A DNA stretch of 64,000 nt from VAZQ01 sp963807865 (lineage in GTDB: Bacteria > Pseudomonadota > Alphaproteobacteria > Rhizobiales > Xanthobacteraceae), in assembly GCA_963807865.1 (NCBI GenBank), contig CAWEDK010000004.1, positions 45,305-109,304 on the forward strand, in the 5' to 3' direction. The stretch's first letter is position 1; every line of letters starts with the position of its first letter. The position numbers and the translations under genes were made by a program. This document shows positions 47,839 to 57,980 of this stretch, piece after piece. The notes under the pieces were generated by a model. That model saw only the letters and a program-made list of their open reading frames with translations, was not told where the DNA came from and ran no database searches.

Positions 47839-49521
47839 ATGCTGGCCCGGCTTTCGATCCGCGACATCGTCTTGATCGAACGGCTCGACATCGATTTCGC
47901 GTCCGGCCTTGCGGTGCTCACCGGCGAGACCGGGGCGGGCAAGTCGATTCTGCTCGACGCCTTCGCGCTTGCGCTGGGCGCGCGCGGCGATGCCGCGCTG
48001 GTGCGGCACGGCGCCGAGCAGGGGCAGGTCACGGCCGCCTTCGAGGTGCCGCCGGCGCATCCGGTGCGCGGCCTGATGGCCGAAGACGACATCCCGGCCG
48101 AGGACGAGTTGATCCTGCGCCGGGTGCAGCTCGCCGACGGCCGCACCCGCGCCTTCGTCAACGACCAGCCGGTCAGCGTGCAGGTGCTGCGCACCCTCGG
48201 CGCGGCGCTGGTGGAAATTCACGGCCAGCACGACGAGCGCGCGCTGGTCGACATGGCCACGCCATCGCGCGCTGCTCGACGCCTATCGGCGCGCTGGAGG
48301 GCGAGGCCGGCGAGGTCGAGCAATTGTGGGATGCGCGGCGCACCACGCGAGACCGAGCTGTCGACGCGCATGCGCGCCGAGGTCGAGCGCGCGCAGCGCG
48401 AGGCCGACTGGCTGCGGCATGCGGTCGAGGAATTGCAGCGGCTTGCGCCCGAGCCCGGCGAGGAGACGGCGCTGGCCGAGCGGCGCGCCGCGATGATGCA
48501 GGCCGAAAAGGTCGCCGGCGATCTGCGCGACGCGCACGATGCGGTGGCGGGCAGCGGCTCGCCGGTCCCGGCATTGTCGGCGGCGGTGCGCCGGCTCGAG
48601 CGCCGCGCCGCGCAGGCGCCGGCGTCTGATCGAGCCGGCGGTGAAGGCGCTCGACGCCGCGCTGCACCGCGCTCGAGGAGGCGCGCGGGCATCTCGAACA
48701 TGCGCTGCGCGCCGCCGACCACGATCCGCACGAACTCGAGCGCATCGAGGAGCGGCTGTTTGCGTTGCGCGCGGCGGCGCGCAAATACAGCGTGCCGGTC
48801 GACGACCTGGCGGCGCTGGCCGAAGCGCTACACCGCCGATCTCGGCTGATCGATGCCGGCGCGGAGCGGCTGGCGGCGCTTGAAACCGCCGCAGCGGGAG
48901 GCCGAGCGCAAGCTATCGCGCGGCCGCCGACGGCGCTGTCGGCGGCGCGCCGCAAGGCGGCCGACGAAGCTCGACAAGGCGGTCAACGGCGAGCTCAAGC
49001 CGCTCAAGCTCGAACGCGCGAAATTCTCGACCGAGATCGACGAGCGAGCCGCGCGGCGGTCCGCACGGCATCGACCGCGTCGAGTTCTGGGTGCAGACCA
49101 ATCCCGGCACGCGGCCCGGTCCGTTGATGAAGGTCGCGTCAGGCGGCGAGCTCGCCCGCTTCCTGCTGGCGCTCAAGGTCGTGCTGGCCGATCGCGGCTC
49201 GGCGCCGACGCTGGTGTTCGACGAGATCGATACCGGCGTCGGCGGCGCGGTCGCCGATGCGATCGGCGTGCGGCTGGCGCGGCTGGCGCGCGCGCGCGCA
49301 GGTGCTCGCGGTGACCCACGCGCCGCAGGTGGCGGCGCGCGCCGACCGCCACTACCTCATCAGCAAGGACGCGCTCGACAAGGGCAAGCGCGTCGCGACG
49401 CGCGTCGTCGAAGTCGCCGCCGAACGCCGCCGCGAGGAGATCGCCCGCATGCTGGCCGGCGCCGAGATCACCGACGGAGGCGCGCGCGGCGGCCGAGCGG
49501 CTGATCAAGGCGGCAGGCTGA
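47839..49521 (+). CDS. recN: DNA repair protein RecN (many frameshifts)
   Basis: About 555-560 residues spread over three frames. SMC-like ATPase: MLARLSIRDIVLIERLDIDF, Walker A GETGAGKSILLDAFALALG, then VEIHGQHDERALVD. A coiled-coil middle follows (EVERAQREADWLRHAVEELQ, DPHELERIEERLFALRAAAR), then the signature and Walker B region MKVASGGELARFLLALKVVL, LVFDEIDTGVGG and LAVTHAPQVAARADRHY. Extra bases occur for example at 48259-48262 (ACGC), 48284-48287 (TATC), 48822-48825 (GAAG) and 48966-48969 (GAAG). Every part is present, so I read it as intact in the organism. Confidence 0.9.
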
Positions 49522-49523
49522 CG

Positions 49524-51712
49524 ATGGCGCGGCGGGCTTCATCTGCCAAAGGCGGCACTTCCGCAGAAATCGCCGTCGACGCACTTGACCGCCGCGCAGG
49601 CCAAGGCCGAGCACGCGCGGCTCGAAGGCGAAATCGCGGGCGCACGACAAGCGCTACTACCAGGAGGACGCGCCGACCGTCTCGGACGCCGAATACGACG
49701 CGCTGCGCCAGCGCTACGAGGCGATCGAGGCGCGGTTCCCCGAACTGCGCACGGCCGAAAGCCTGTCGCGAAGGTCGGCGCGGCGCCGACGCGGCGCGCT
49801 TCGCCAAGGTGCGGCACGCGGTGCCGATGCTGTCGCTCGACAATGCCTTCAGCGATCAGGACGTGATCGATTTCGTCGCCCGCATCCGCCGCTTCCTGCA
49901 AGCTCAGCGACGACGAAGCATCGCCTTCACCGCCGAGCCGAAGATCGACGGGCTGTCGATGTCGCTGCGCTACGAGGACGGCGACGCTCGTCACTGCGCC
50001 ACGCGCGGCGACGGCATCGAAGGCGAGGACGTCACCGCCAACATCAGGACGCTGAAAGACGTGCCGCAGCGCCTCAAGGGCAAGCACTTGCCGGCCGTGT
50101 GCGAGGTGCGCGGCGAAGTCTACATGACCAAGGCCGCCTTTCTCGCGCTCAACGAGCGTCAGAGCGGCGGCCGGCGAGACGATCTTCGCCAATCCGCGCA
50201 ATTCGGCCGCCGGCTCGCTTGCGCCAGAAAGATCCCGCGCATCACCGCGTCGCGCCCGCTCGGCTTCTTCGCCTATGCCTGGGGCGAGATGAGCGAGATG
50301 CCGGCCGAGACCCAGTCCGGCATGATCAAGTGGTTCGAAGCGCTGCGGCTTCAAGACCAATCCGCTGACCAAGATCTGCCGTACGGTCGAGGAGCTGCTC
50401 GCCTTCCACCAGCGAGATCGAGATGCAGCGCGTCGCATCTCGACTACGACATCGACGGCGTCGTCTACAAGGTCGACCGGCTCGACTGGCAGGAGCGGCT
50501 CGGCTTCGTCTCGCGCGTGCCGCGCTGGGCGATCGCGCACAAGTTTCCGGCCGAGAAGGCGACGACGGTCGTGCAGCGACATCGAAATCCAGGTCGGCCG
50601 CACCGGCGCGCTGACGCCGGTCGCCAAGCTCGAGCCGGTGACGCGTCGGCGGCGTGATCGTGCAGAACGCGACGCTGCACAACGAGGATTACATCAAGGG
50701 CATCGGCGCGAACGGCGAAGTGTTGCGCGACGGCGCGACATCCGCATCGGCGACACGGTCATCGTCCAGCGCGCCGGCGACGTCATCCCGCAGGTCCTGG
50801 ATGTCGTGCTGGAGAAGCGGCCGAAGGGCGCCAAGCCCTACCACTTCCCGAAGAGATGCCCGTGCCCGCTGCACACCGATGTCGTGCGCGAGACCACCGC
50901 GACCGGCGAGGAGGGCGCGCGCGCCCGCTGCACCGGCGAGTTCGCCTGTCCGTACCAGAAGGTCGAGCATCTGCAAGCATGTTCGTGTCGCGCCGCGCCT
51001 TCGACATCGAAGGGCTGGGCGAGAAGCAGATCGAGCTGTTCTTCGAGCAAGGCTGGCTCAAGGAGCCGGCCGACATTTTCACGCTCGAGGCGCGCAACGC
51101 CGAGATCAAGCTGGAGGAGCGTCGAAGGCTACGGCGAGACTTCGGTGCGCAATCTGTTCGCCGCCATCGAGGCGCGGCGCGAGATTTCGCTCGAACGCTT
51201 CATCTATGCGCTCGGCATCCGCCACGTCGGCGAAACCACCGCGCGGGCGCTCGCGCGCGGCTACGGCTCCTGGCAGGCGTTCCACGATGCCTGCCTGAAG
51301 CTCGTCGCCGGGGACGAGGAGGCGCGCGCCGAGATGGACGACCTCGATCAGATCGGCGAAACGGTGATCGACAGCCTCGCGCGCCTATTTCGGCGAGGCG
51401 CACAATCGCGAGCATCGTCGAGCGGCTGACCGCGCAGGTGACGATCCTCGATGCCGAGAAGCCGGCGGCCGAGTTCGCCGGTCGCCGGCAAGACCGTCGT
51501 GTTCACCGGCTCGCTGGAGAAGATGACGCGCGACGAGGCCAAGGCCATGGCCGAGCGGCTCGGCGCCAAGGACGGCGGGCTCGGTGTCGAAGAAGACCGA
51601 CTATGTCGTGGCGGGGCCGGGCGCCGGCTCGAAGCTCGGCAAGGCAAAGGAATTCGGCGTCAGCGTCCTCACCGAGGACGAATGGTTCGACCTCATCGGC
51701 GAGAAGCGCTGA
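49524..51712 (+). CDS. ligA: NAD-dependent DNA ligase LigA (many frameshifts)
   Basis: About 720 residues. The Ia domain reads RYYQEDAPTVSDAEYDALRQ across a frame change. The adenylation domain has the catalytic lysine in EPKIDGLSMSLRYEDGD, NPRNSAAGSL and DGVVYKVDRLDWQERLG. The OB fold (IEIQVGRTGALTPVAKLEPV) is followed by a Cys-rich zinc region and helix-hairpin-helix repeats (ALGIRHVGETTARALARGYG). The C-terminal BRCT domain reads GKTVVFTGSLEKMTRDEAKA. Extra bases include CTTG at 49584-49587 and at 50218-50221. It lies 3 bp after recN. Confidence 0.92.
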
Positions 51713-51760
51713 CGCCGCGATTTGATGCTACTTCAGTTACAGGCCGCTGCGCGCGATCGT

Positions 51761-51915
51761 TCAGATGTGGCCCGGTCAGTGCCAGCACGATAACGATGAT
51801 CAGGATGAGGCCGAGACCGCCGCCGGGCCCATAACCCCAGCTTCGGCTGTAGCCCCAGGTCGGCAGCGCGCCAATCAACGCCAGAATCAGGACAATGATC
51901 AGGATGGTCTTACAT
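51761..51915 (-). CDS. DUF3309-type small membrane protein (two frameshifts)
   Basis: About 50 residues if two extra bases are removed. It reads M-KTILIIVLILALIGALPTW, then GYSRSWGYGPGGGLGLILII and VIVLALTGHI. Two hydrophobic helices flank the SRSWGYGPGGGLG turn, the hallmark of the DUF3309 family found in Rhizobiales. The first extra base is right after the ATG (ATG-T-AAG) and the second is in the GGG before CCACATCTGA. Function unknown. Confidence 0.7.
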
Positions 51916-52015
51916 GGCCGAGGCCCTCGTTCGGATTGGAACTGTGACGAAATAACGCCACGACCAACCCAGAGTTCCATCCGCCACGATTCAGAATGCG
52001 CGCGCCTCGAAGAAT

Positions 52016-53261
52016 TTACGGCCGCCGCACAAGCACGAACACCGCAACGCCGGTGGCGATGCCGAACAACAGCATCTGCAGCAGCATCGGCAGCGCGCTC
52101 GTCGCGCCCCCGATAATGTGGCCGGACAACTGCGCCGCGGCCGCGCCGATCGCCATCTGGATGAAGCCGATCATGCCGGATGCGGTGCCGGCGACATGCG
52201 GCCGGATGCTGATCGCGCCTGCGACCGCGGTCGGCAGCAGCAGGCCATTGCCGAACCCGATGATGATCTGGGGGAGGAAGATCGTCGCCATCTCCCAGCC
52301 CGGGAAGGCGACGTAGAGGCGATGTTGAGCAGGCACGCCGACGACGGTCAGGGCGATGCCCCACCAGATCAACGTGTCGATGCTGAAGCGCGCCGACTCA
52401 GCCGGGAGACGACGAAATTGCCCGCCATGAACCCGAACGACGGCAGGAAGAACCACAAGCCGTACTCCGCCGAGGTGCGCCCCAGCATCTGACGGTGACG
52501 TGCGGCGCGCCGCCGAGGAAGCTGAAGAACGGCGCCGAGCCGAGCCCGGCGCACAACGCATAGCCGAAGAAGCCGCGGGCTCTGCGCCAGCGCCTTGAGG
52601 TCGGGGATGAGCTGCCCGTTGCCGCCCGGATCGGTCGAGAACCGCCGCGTCTCGGGCAGCGCGAGCGCCGCCCAGAGAAACACCGCGCCGCTGAACAGCG
52701 CGATGAAAATGAAAATCGACGTCCAGCCGAACAGCGTGTCGAGGATGCCGCCAAGCAGCGGCGCCATCATCGGCATCAGCACCACCACCGAGGTGACCAG
52801 CCCGATCATCGAGGCCGCGCGCTCGCGATCGTAGAGGTCGCGGATGATGGCGCGGCTGATGGTCTGTCCGGTCGAGGCGCCGAGCGACTGCACGACGCGC
52901 GCGGCGACCAGGCCCGCCGATCGTCGCCACGAAGATCGCGGCCGTGCTGGCGAGCGTCGCGAGGCCGAGGCCCGCGAGCAGCACCGGCCGGCGTCCGAAC
53001 CGGTCGGACAGCGGCCCGAACACGAGCTGGGCGACGGCGAGCCCCATGATGTAGAGCGAGATTGTGAGCTGGACGCTGCCCGCATCGGTGCGCAAACTTC
53101 GCGACCAGTCCGGGAATTGCCGGCACCAGCATATTGAGCGACATCGAGCCGACGCCGGACATCGCGATGAGCAGCGCGAGCAGGCGCCATGGCGCGTGGC
53201 GCGGCGCGCCGCCGGCAGCCTCGCCCGGCGAGGCGGTCAAAGGCCCGATCCGGGGGTTCAA
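52016..53261 (-). CDS. Bcr/CflA-type MFS drug-resistance transporter (frameshifted)
   Basis: About 410 residues across several frames, with twelve predicted helices. Key parts are SLNMLVPAIPGLVAKF (helix 1 loop), GLAVAQLVFGPLSDRFGRRP (MFS motif A), RAIIRDLYDRERAASMIGLV, MPMMAPLLGGILDTLFGWTS and FLPQIIIGFGNGLLLPTAVA. The arrangement matches Bcr/CflA multidrug exporters. The start is uncertain; a TTG at 53261 overlapping the upstream aminopeptidase stop gives the full first helix. Confidence 0.85.
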
Positions 53262-55110
53262 CGAGCGCCCGACCGGGCGGGTGGCGGCCGCGAGCCAGGC
53301 GCGGGTCTCGGCGTCGACCAGCGGCGACGAGCGTATCCCGGACGCGGCGCATGATAGGCGTCGAGCCAGCGGATTTCCTCGCCGCTCAGCATCTCCGGTA
53401 CGACCAGCCGCAGATCGATCGGCGCCAGCGTCAGCGTCTCGAAGCGCGTTGAGCGGCTTCTCGGCGCCCGGCGACTCGCCGGCGCTTCGACCACCAGCAC
53501 CAGGTTCTCGATCCGGATGCCGTAGGCGCCGGTTTTGTAGTAGCCGGGTTCGTTCGACAGGATCATGCCGCGCTTGAGCGGCGTCGATGCCGAGCTTGGA
53601 GATGCGCGCCGGCCCCTCGTGCACCGACAGATAGCTGCCGACGCCGTGGCCGGTGCCGTGGTCGAAGTCGAGCCCGGCCTGCCACAGGAACTGGCGCGCG
53701 AACGAATCGAGCTGCGCACCGGTGGTGCCGTCCGGGAAACACCGCGCGCGCGATCGCGATGTGGCCCTTGAGCACGCGGGTGAAGCGGTCGCGCATCTCG
53801 TCGCTCGGCGTGCCGACCGCGACCGTGCGGGTGATGTCGGTGGTGCCGTCCTCGTACTGGCCGCCGGAATCGATCAGGAAAAGCTCGCCCGGCGGGATCG
53901 TGCCGGTTGGTCGCGTCGGTGACGCGGTAATGCACGATCGCGCCGTTCGGGCCGGCGCCGGCGATGGTCGGGAACGAAACGTCCTTGAGCAGCCCGGTAT
54001 CGCGGCGGAAGCTTTCCAGCGCCTCGACGGCGTCGATCTCGGTGAGCTTGCCCTGCGGCGCCTCGCGGTCGAACCAGGCGAGGAAGCGTGCGACCGCGGC
54101 GCCGTCGCGCACCTGCGCGGCGCGCGCGCCGGCGATCTCGACCGGGTTCTTCACCGCCTTCATCAGCGCGATCGGATCGGCGCCGCGCGTCGACCTTGCC
54201 GCCGTTGTCCGTGATGAGGCGCGCCAGCGCGTCGGCGGCGGTCGCCTGGTCGAGCCGTACGGTGCTGCTTGTGCGGCGCCGAGCGCCTCGAGGTCGCGCT
54301 CGAAGTCGGCCGGCTCGCGCACGTCGGCGAGCTGCTTCGAGGCGGTGGCGCACATCGTTCGACAGCTTGCGGCCGTCGACATAGAGCGAGGGCCGGCCTT
54401 CCGCCGGCACGATCGCGAAGGCGAGCGGCAGCGGCGTATGCGCCACATCGGCGCCGCGGATGTTGAACGTCCAGGCCACCGCGTGCGGGTCGGAGACCAC
54501 CAGCGCGTCGGCCTTGAGCTTGGCGAGCTCGGCGCGGACGCGCGCGAGCTTGTCCTCGGCGTTCCTCGCCGGCGAAGCGCAGGTCGTGCAGCGTGATCGG
54601 CGCCGAGCGGCGGCGGCGGGCGGTCGTTCCAGATCGCGATCGAACGGATCGGCCGTCGACCGCAACGAGCGTGGCGCCGGCCGCCGCGCAGGCCTTGGCG
54701 AGCCGCTCGGCGCCTTCGACCGTGTGCAGCCACGGATCGTAGCCGATGCGCTCGCCGGCCGTGACGTTCTGCTCGATCCAGCGGCTCGGCGGCGTCTCGA
54801 CCAGATGCGCGATGGTGAAGATCGCAGGATCGATCTGATCGCGCACCTGCAGGGTGTAGCGGCCGTCGACGAACAGCACGGCGCGGTCCATCAGCACGAT
54901 CGCGAGCCCGGCCGAGCCGGTGAAGCCGGTGAGCCAGGCGAGCCGCTCCTCGCAGGCCGGCACATATTCGTTCTGATGGCGGTCGGCGCGCGGCACGATC
55001 AGGCCGGTCAGCCCGCGCCGCGCCAGTTCGGTGCGCAGCGCCGCGACCCGCGCGCCGCTCGCGGCGCGGTCGCCGGCGTCGTCGAATGACTGGAAGCGGG
55101 CTTCGAACAT
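53258..55110 (-). CDS. Xaa-Pro aminopeptidase (M24B family, frameshifted)
   Basis: About 605-610 residues in several frames. Two creatinase N-like domains start FEARFQSFDDAGD and TGLIVPRADRHQNEYVP. The metal-dependent C domain includes ALESFRRDTGLLKDVSFPTI, the aspartate-ligand region and SNEPGYYKTGAYGIRIENLV with a glutamate ligand. The tail is MLSGEEIRWLDAYHA, then PLVDAETRAWLAAATRP. The corrected end is VGAR with TGA at 53258, reached through a GGGC wobble insertion. It removes N-terminal residues preceding proline. Confidence 0.85.
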
Positions 55111-55166
55111 GCGGCCAATCTATGGGTTGCGTTGCACAGCGGCAATGCTCGCCGGGCTGGCGGGGA

Positions 55167-56104
55167 TCAGACCTGCCCGCGGCGCTGCCGGGTTCGCCGC
55201 GTCCGGCGCGCAGCACCAGCGTCACCCAGCCTTCGAGCGGAATGCGCTGCTCGCAGCGCGAAGCCGTGCGGCAGATAGGCGCCGAGCGCCGGCAGTTCCT
55301 GCGCGCGCAGCAGGCCGGAGAGCACGATGCAGCCGCCGGGCGCGACCAGGCGCGCCATCGGCCGCGCCAGCTGCTGGAGCGGCGCCAGCAGGATATTGGC
55401 GAGGACGAGCGCGAACGGCGCCCGCGCGCGGAACCGCTGTGCGGCGAGGCCGGCCGCATGCATCACCTCGATGCGCGCGCCGGCGCGGTTGAGCCGTGCA
55501 TTGTCGCGCGCGACGTGCGCACCGCGCGGCGGTCGATGTCGCTCGCCAAGCACGTTGCGATGCAGCGACTTCGCCGCCGCGATCGCCAGCACGCCGGTGC
55601 CGGTGCCGACGTCGAGCACGGCGCGCCGCCGGCAGCCGTCCGCTTGATCAGGCGGTCGAGCGCCAGCAGGCAGCCGCGCGTGGTGCCGTGGTGGCCGGTG
55701 CCGAAGGCGAGGCCGGCTTCGATCTCGATTGCGATGCGATTCGGTCCGATGCGCGCGCGGTCGTGCGAGCCGTGAACCACGAAACGGCCGGCCTCGACCG
55801 GTTTGAGGCCCTCGAGGCTTTTTCGCACCCAGTCGGTCGGCGCGAGCGTCTCGAACAGGAGCGTGCTGGCAAGCTGCGGCGTGGTCGCGAGCGTCACCAG
55901 CGTACGCACAGCCGCCTCGTCGGGCGTTTCGCGGAAGTAGAGCGTGATGGGCCAGCGGCCGTCGGGCTCTTCATGGGTGGAAACAGCCACGGCCTCCGGA
56001 TCGAACGTTTCGGTGAGCACATCCGAAATTCGGCGGGCGGCCGCCGCGTCGGTCGTAAGGCGAGCGACGGCGACCGCGGCAGGGAGGCATGAAGCATCTG
56101 ACAT
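55167..56104 (-). CDS. prmA: Ribosomal protein L11 methyltransferase PrmA (frameshifted)
   Basis: About 300-310 residues over at least two frames. The N-terminal substrate-recognition domain (to about residue 120) ends with DWVRKSLEGLKPVEAGRFVV. The catalytic block EAGLAFGTGHHGTTRGCLLA is followed in another frame by the SAM motif LDVGTGTGVLAIAAAKSL. The PrmA-specific LVLANILLAPLQQLA and a terminal GWVTLVLR complete it. It trimethylates L11. The end is uncertain; TGA at 55167 is taken. Confidence 0.85.
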
Positions 56105-56407
56105 CAAGCGGATTTGTCCTCGTGACCCCCGCAATTCACCGGGGCTTGTTCCATGCCGCGCAGGGCGCAGTCCACTAATTGTACCGGCGTTATCCGCAAA
56201 CTTTTCCCCAACTTATCCACCGGCATTTCAAGGCTCTTCCCACATCGCTGCGGACAGGCTTTCCCCAGCATTTCCACAGGGCAGGGCGGCGTCCGGCGGG
56301 CTCGTACGTGGGGAAAAAACCCGATAGGGTCCGCGCCCCACAGTTTCGGGAACTCCGGTTCCCGGGCCTGCCACCTGCAATACGGCGCCGCCGGGCGCCA
56401 AGACATC
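56105..56407. other. Intergenic region with DnaA-box-like sites
   Basis: About 300 bp between the divergent prmA and MFS genes. It contains TTATCCGCA (56190-56198) and TTATCCACC (56213-56221), each one base from the DnaA consensus TTATCCACA, in a pyrimidine-rich stretch with repeated TTCCCCA/TTCCCAC. The bidirectional promoters must also be here. The role is not established. Confidence 0.4.
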
Positions 56408-57134
56408 GTGCAATCGATCGAAACCAGATCTCCTGGATCGTCGCCGTCGTCGTTCTGCTGATCCTGATGCTGTCGTTCGGTGCGCCGTGGATCACCGTCG
56501 TCGCGCTGAAGGCGATCGCTGCGGAAACCGGCGGACTGCGGTCGGTGCCGGCGCTGGGAGCGCGCTCGCCTGGATCGGGTTTGGCACCGGCGGCATCCTC
56601 ATGGGGCAGGTGGCCGAGCGGGTCGGCGTGCGATGGACGGTGATGTTCGGCGCGGTGATGATCTGCGTCGGGCTTGCGCTGTCGAGTGGCGGCGAGACCT
56701 GGCAACTCTACCTCGGCCAGGGCTTGTTCGTGGGCTTTCTCGGCATCGGCGGCATCAACGCGCCATTCTACGTCTATATCAGCCGCTGGTTCGATCGCCG
56801 CCGCGGCTCTGCGCTCGCGCTGATCTCGAGCGGCGGGTATCTCGCCGGCGCGGTATGGCCGCTGGTGTTCGAGCGGGCGATCGCATGGGTGGGCGGCGGC
56901 AGACCATGTTCTTCTACGGCCTCATGGAGGTCGCGATCATCATTCCGCTGGCGATTATCTTCCTGCATCGGCCGCCCGAGTCGCCCTATGCCGGAAGCGG
57001 CGCTCCATCTGTCGTCGAGCGCGCCGCCGCGTGATGGGCTGGCCGCCGAACCTGGTCTACGTGTTGATGGCGGTGGCCATGATCTTCTGCTGCATCCCGA
57101 TGGCGATCCCGCAGGCTCATCTGCCGGCGTTTTC
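56408..57134 (+). CDS. MFS transporter (oxalate/formate antiporter-like), cut by the contig junction
   Basis: The N-terminal half of an MFS protein, in several frames, starting with GTG at about 56408. It reads ISWIVAVVVLLILMLSFGAP and LAWIGFGTGGILMGQVAERV, then VGFLGIGGINAPFYVYISRW, FDRRRGSALALISSGGYLAG and VYVLMAVAMIFCCIPMAIPQ. The FDRRRGSALAL loop and SGGYLAG resemble the OFA subgroup. The protein breaks off after QAHLPAF at 57134, where adapter-like sequence and the A-run begin. The missing half is an assembly matter, not a biological truncation. Confidence 0.8.
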
Positions 57135-57137
57135 TAA

Positions 57138-57183
57138 GCAAACCCCAACTGAACGAGGTGCGGAAAAAAAAAAAAAAAAAAAA
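57138..57183. other. Artificial junction: adapter-like sequence plus a run of 20 A
   Basis: Bases 57138-57159 match the Oxford Nanopore ligation-adapter bottom strand (GCAATACGTAACTGAACGAAGT, from memory) at 17 of 22 positions, including an uninterrupted AACTGAACGA. They are followed by CGG and A at 57164-57183. The left flank is a broken alphaproteobacterial gene and the right flank is actinobacterial. Confidence 0.8.
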
Positions 57184-57245
57184 CGAATTGCCGGAACCAA
57201 TTTGCCGATGGTGCAGGAGCGGCAGAATCCGGCCGATTCCTAGCG

Positions 57246-57520
57246 GTGGCAGAGCGTCTCTGGGAGGCCATCTTTCTGGCGCGGGCCGACGAGGACGCCA
57301 CCTCGGTGGCGGAACTGGAAGAAGCTGCCTGCAGGTTCTATCAGCCAATGGCCCGATCGGTTGCCGGCGTCGTCTGTGGTGAATCAGCGGTCGGACGGAC
57401 CAGTCCGAGCGCGTGGCGGAACTTGCTCTGGCACGGGCCGTGCTGCTTGGCGGCACAAACTCGAGCGGATTCCGGCGGTTTGCGCGATCGGTGATCATCA
57501 GGCAACTGTCGAATCCCTAA
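57246..57520 (+). CDS. Unrecognised small protein, actinobacterial segment (frameshifted)
   Basis: About 91 residues from a GTG at 57246. The first part reads VAERLWEAIFLARADEDATS, then VAELEEAACRFYQPMARSVA. After a frame change near 57395 it continues SERVAELALARAVLLGGTNS and ends IIRQLSNP. The helical pattern around AACRFYQPMARSVAG faintly recalls sigma-factor region 2, but the protein is too short and I do not assign a function. It lies directly after the artificial junction. Confidence 0.45.
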
Positions 57521-57539
57521 CGGCCAGCATTTTCCAGTT

Positions 57540-57929
57540 TTAGGCATCATCGTCCAGTCGCTCATGTTCACCCGGCCACAGCGGCAGGAGTCCCCGTCGT
57601 TTGAGTTCGTTCCGGATCCAGAGTTCGCGCTCTGTCGAAATAGCCTCGTAAGCGGCAAGGTCCGCGGCGAACTTCTCTTCTTCGCCGGTGAGGGCCGAAT
57701 CCTCGCGGCCGATTCGCTCGCGTTCCTTCTGTGCGCCCTTCGCGAGTCGGCGCAACTCAGGCAACAAGGCCGTCAGAGTCGCGGAATCTGTGCGCCGGTA
57801 TACCTTCTTCGTCGACGCGTCGAGTGCCACAGGCACGACGCTACAGAGGCTGAGACGCGCGAGGGTCCGGTCGACCACGGTGGGAAAGTCATTCACGGAG
57901 CGTGACGCTGCTGTCCACCTGCCGTTCAT
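57540..57929 (-). CDS. Unrecognised coiled-coil protein, actinobacterial segment
   Basis: About 129 residues. A beta-rich start (VVDRTLARLSLCSVVPVALD) is followed by a charged helical stretch (LPELRRLAKGAQKERERIGR, then EEKFAADLAAYEAISTEREL) likely to form a coiled coil. It ends RGLLPLWPGEHERLDDDA. No family recognised. The start is uncertain; the frame is open to 57980. It is opposite in direction to the regulator that follows. Confidence 0.5.
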   Translation of the reverse strand: MNGRWTAASRSVNDFPTVVDRTLARLSLCSVVPVALDASTKKVYRRTDSATLTALLPELRRLAKGAQKERERIGREDSALTGEEEKFAADLAAYEAISTERELWIRNELKRRGLLPLWPGEHERLDDDA

Positions 57930-57980
57930 CCTGGGATGGTTTCGTGGTCGCGGGGTACGGGGACCGGTTGAACGTCGCAA

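Noticed and set aside
48250..56100. Programmed frameshifting or mass pseudogene formation in recN, ligA, pepP and prmA
   Set aside because: Breaks occur in almost every gene regardless of function, lack slippery sites and leave all motifs intact; a low-quality consensus explains them.
57164..57183. Run of 20 A as a natural poly-A tract or terminator
   Set aside because: It directly follows adapter-like sequence at a junction of two phyla, so an artefact is the simpler reading.
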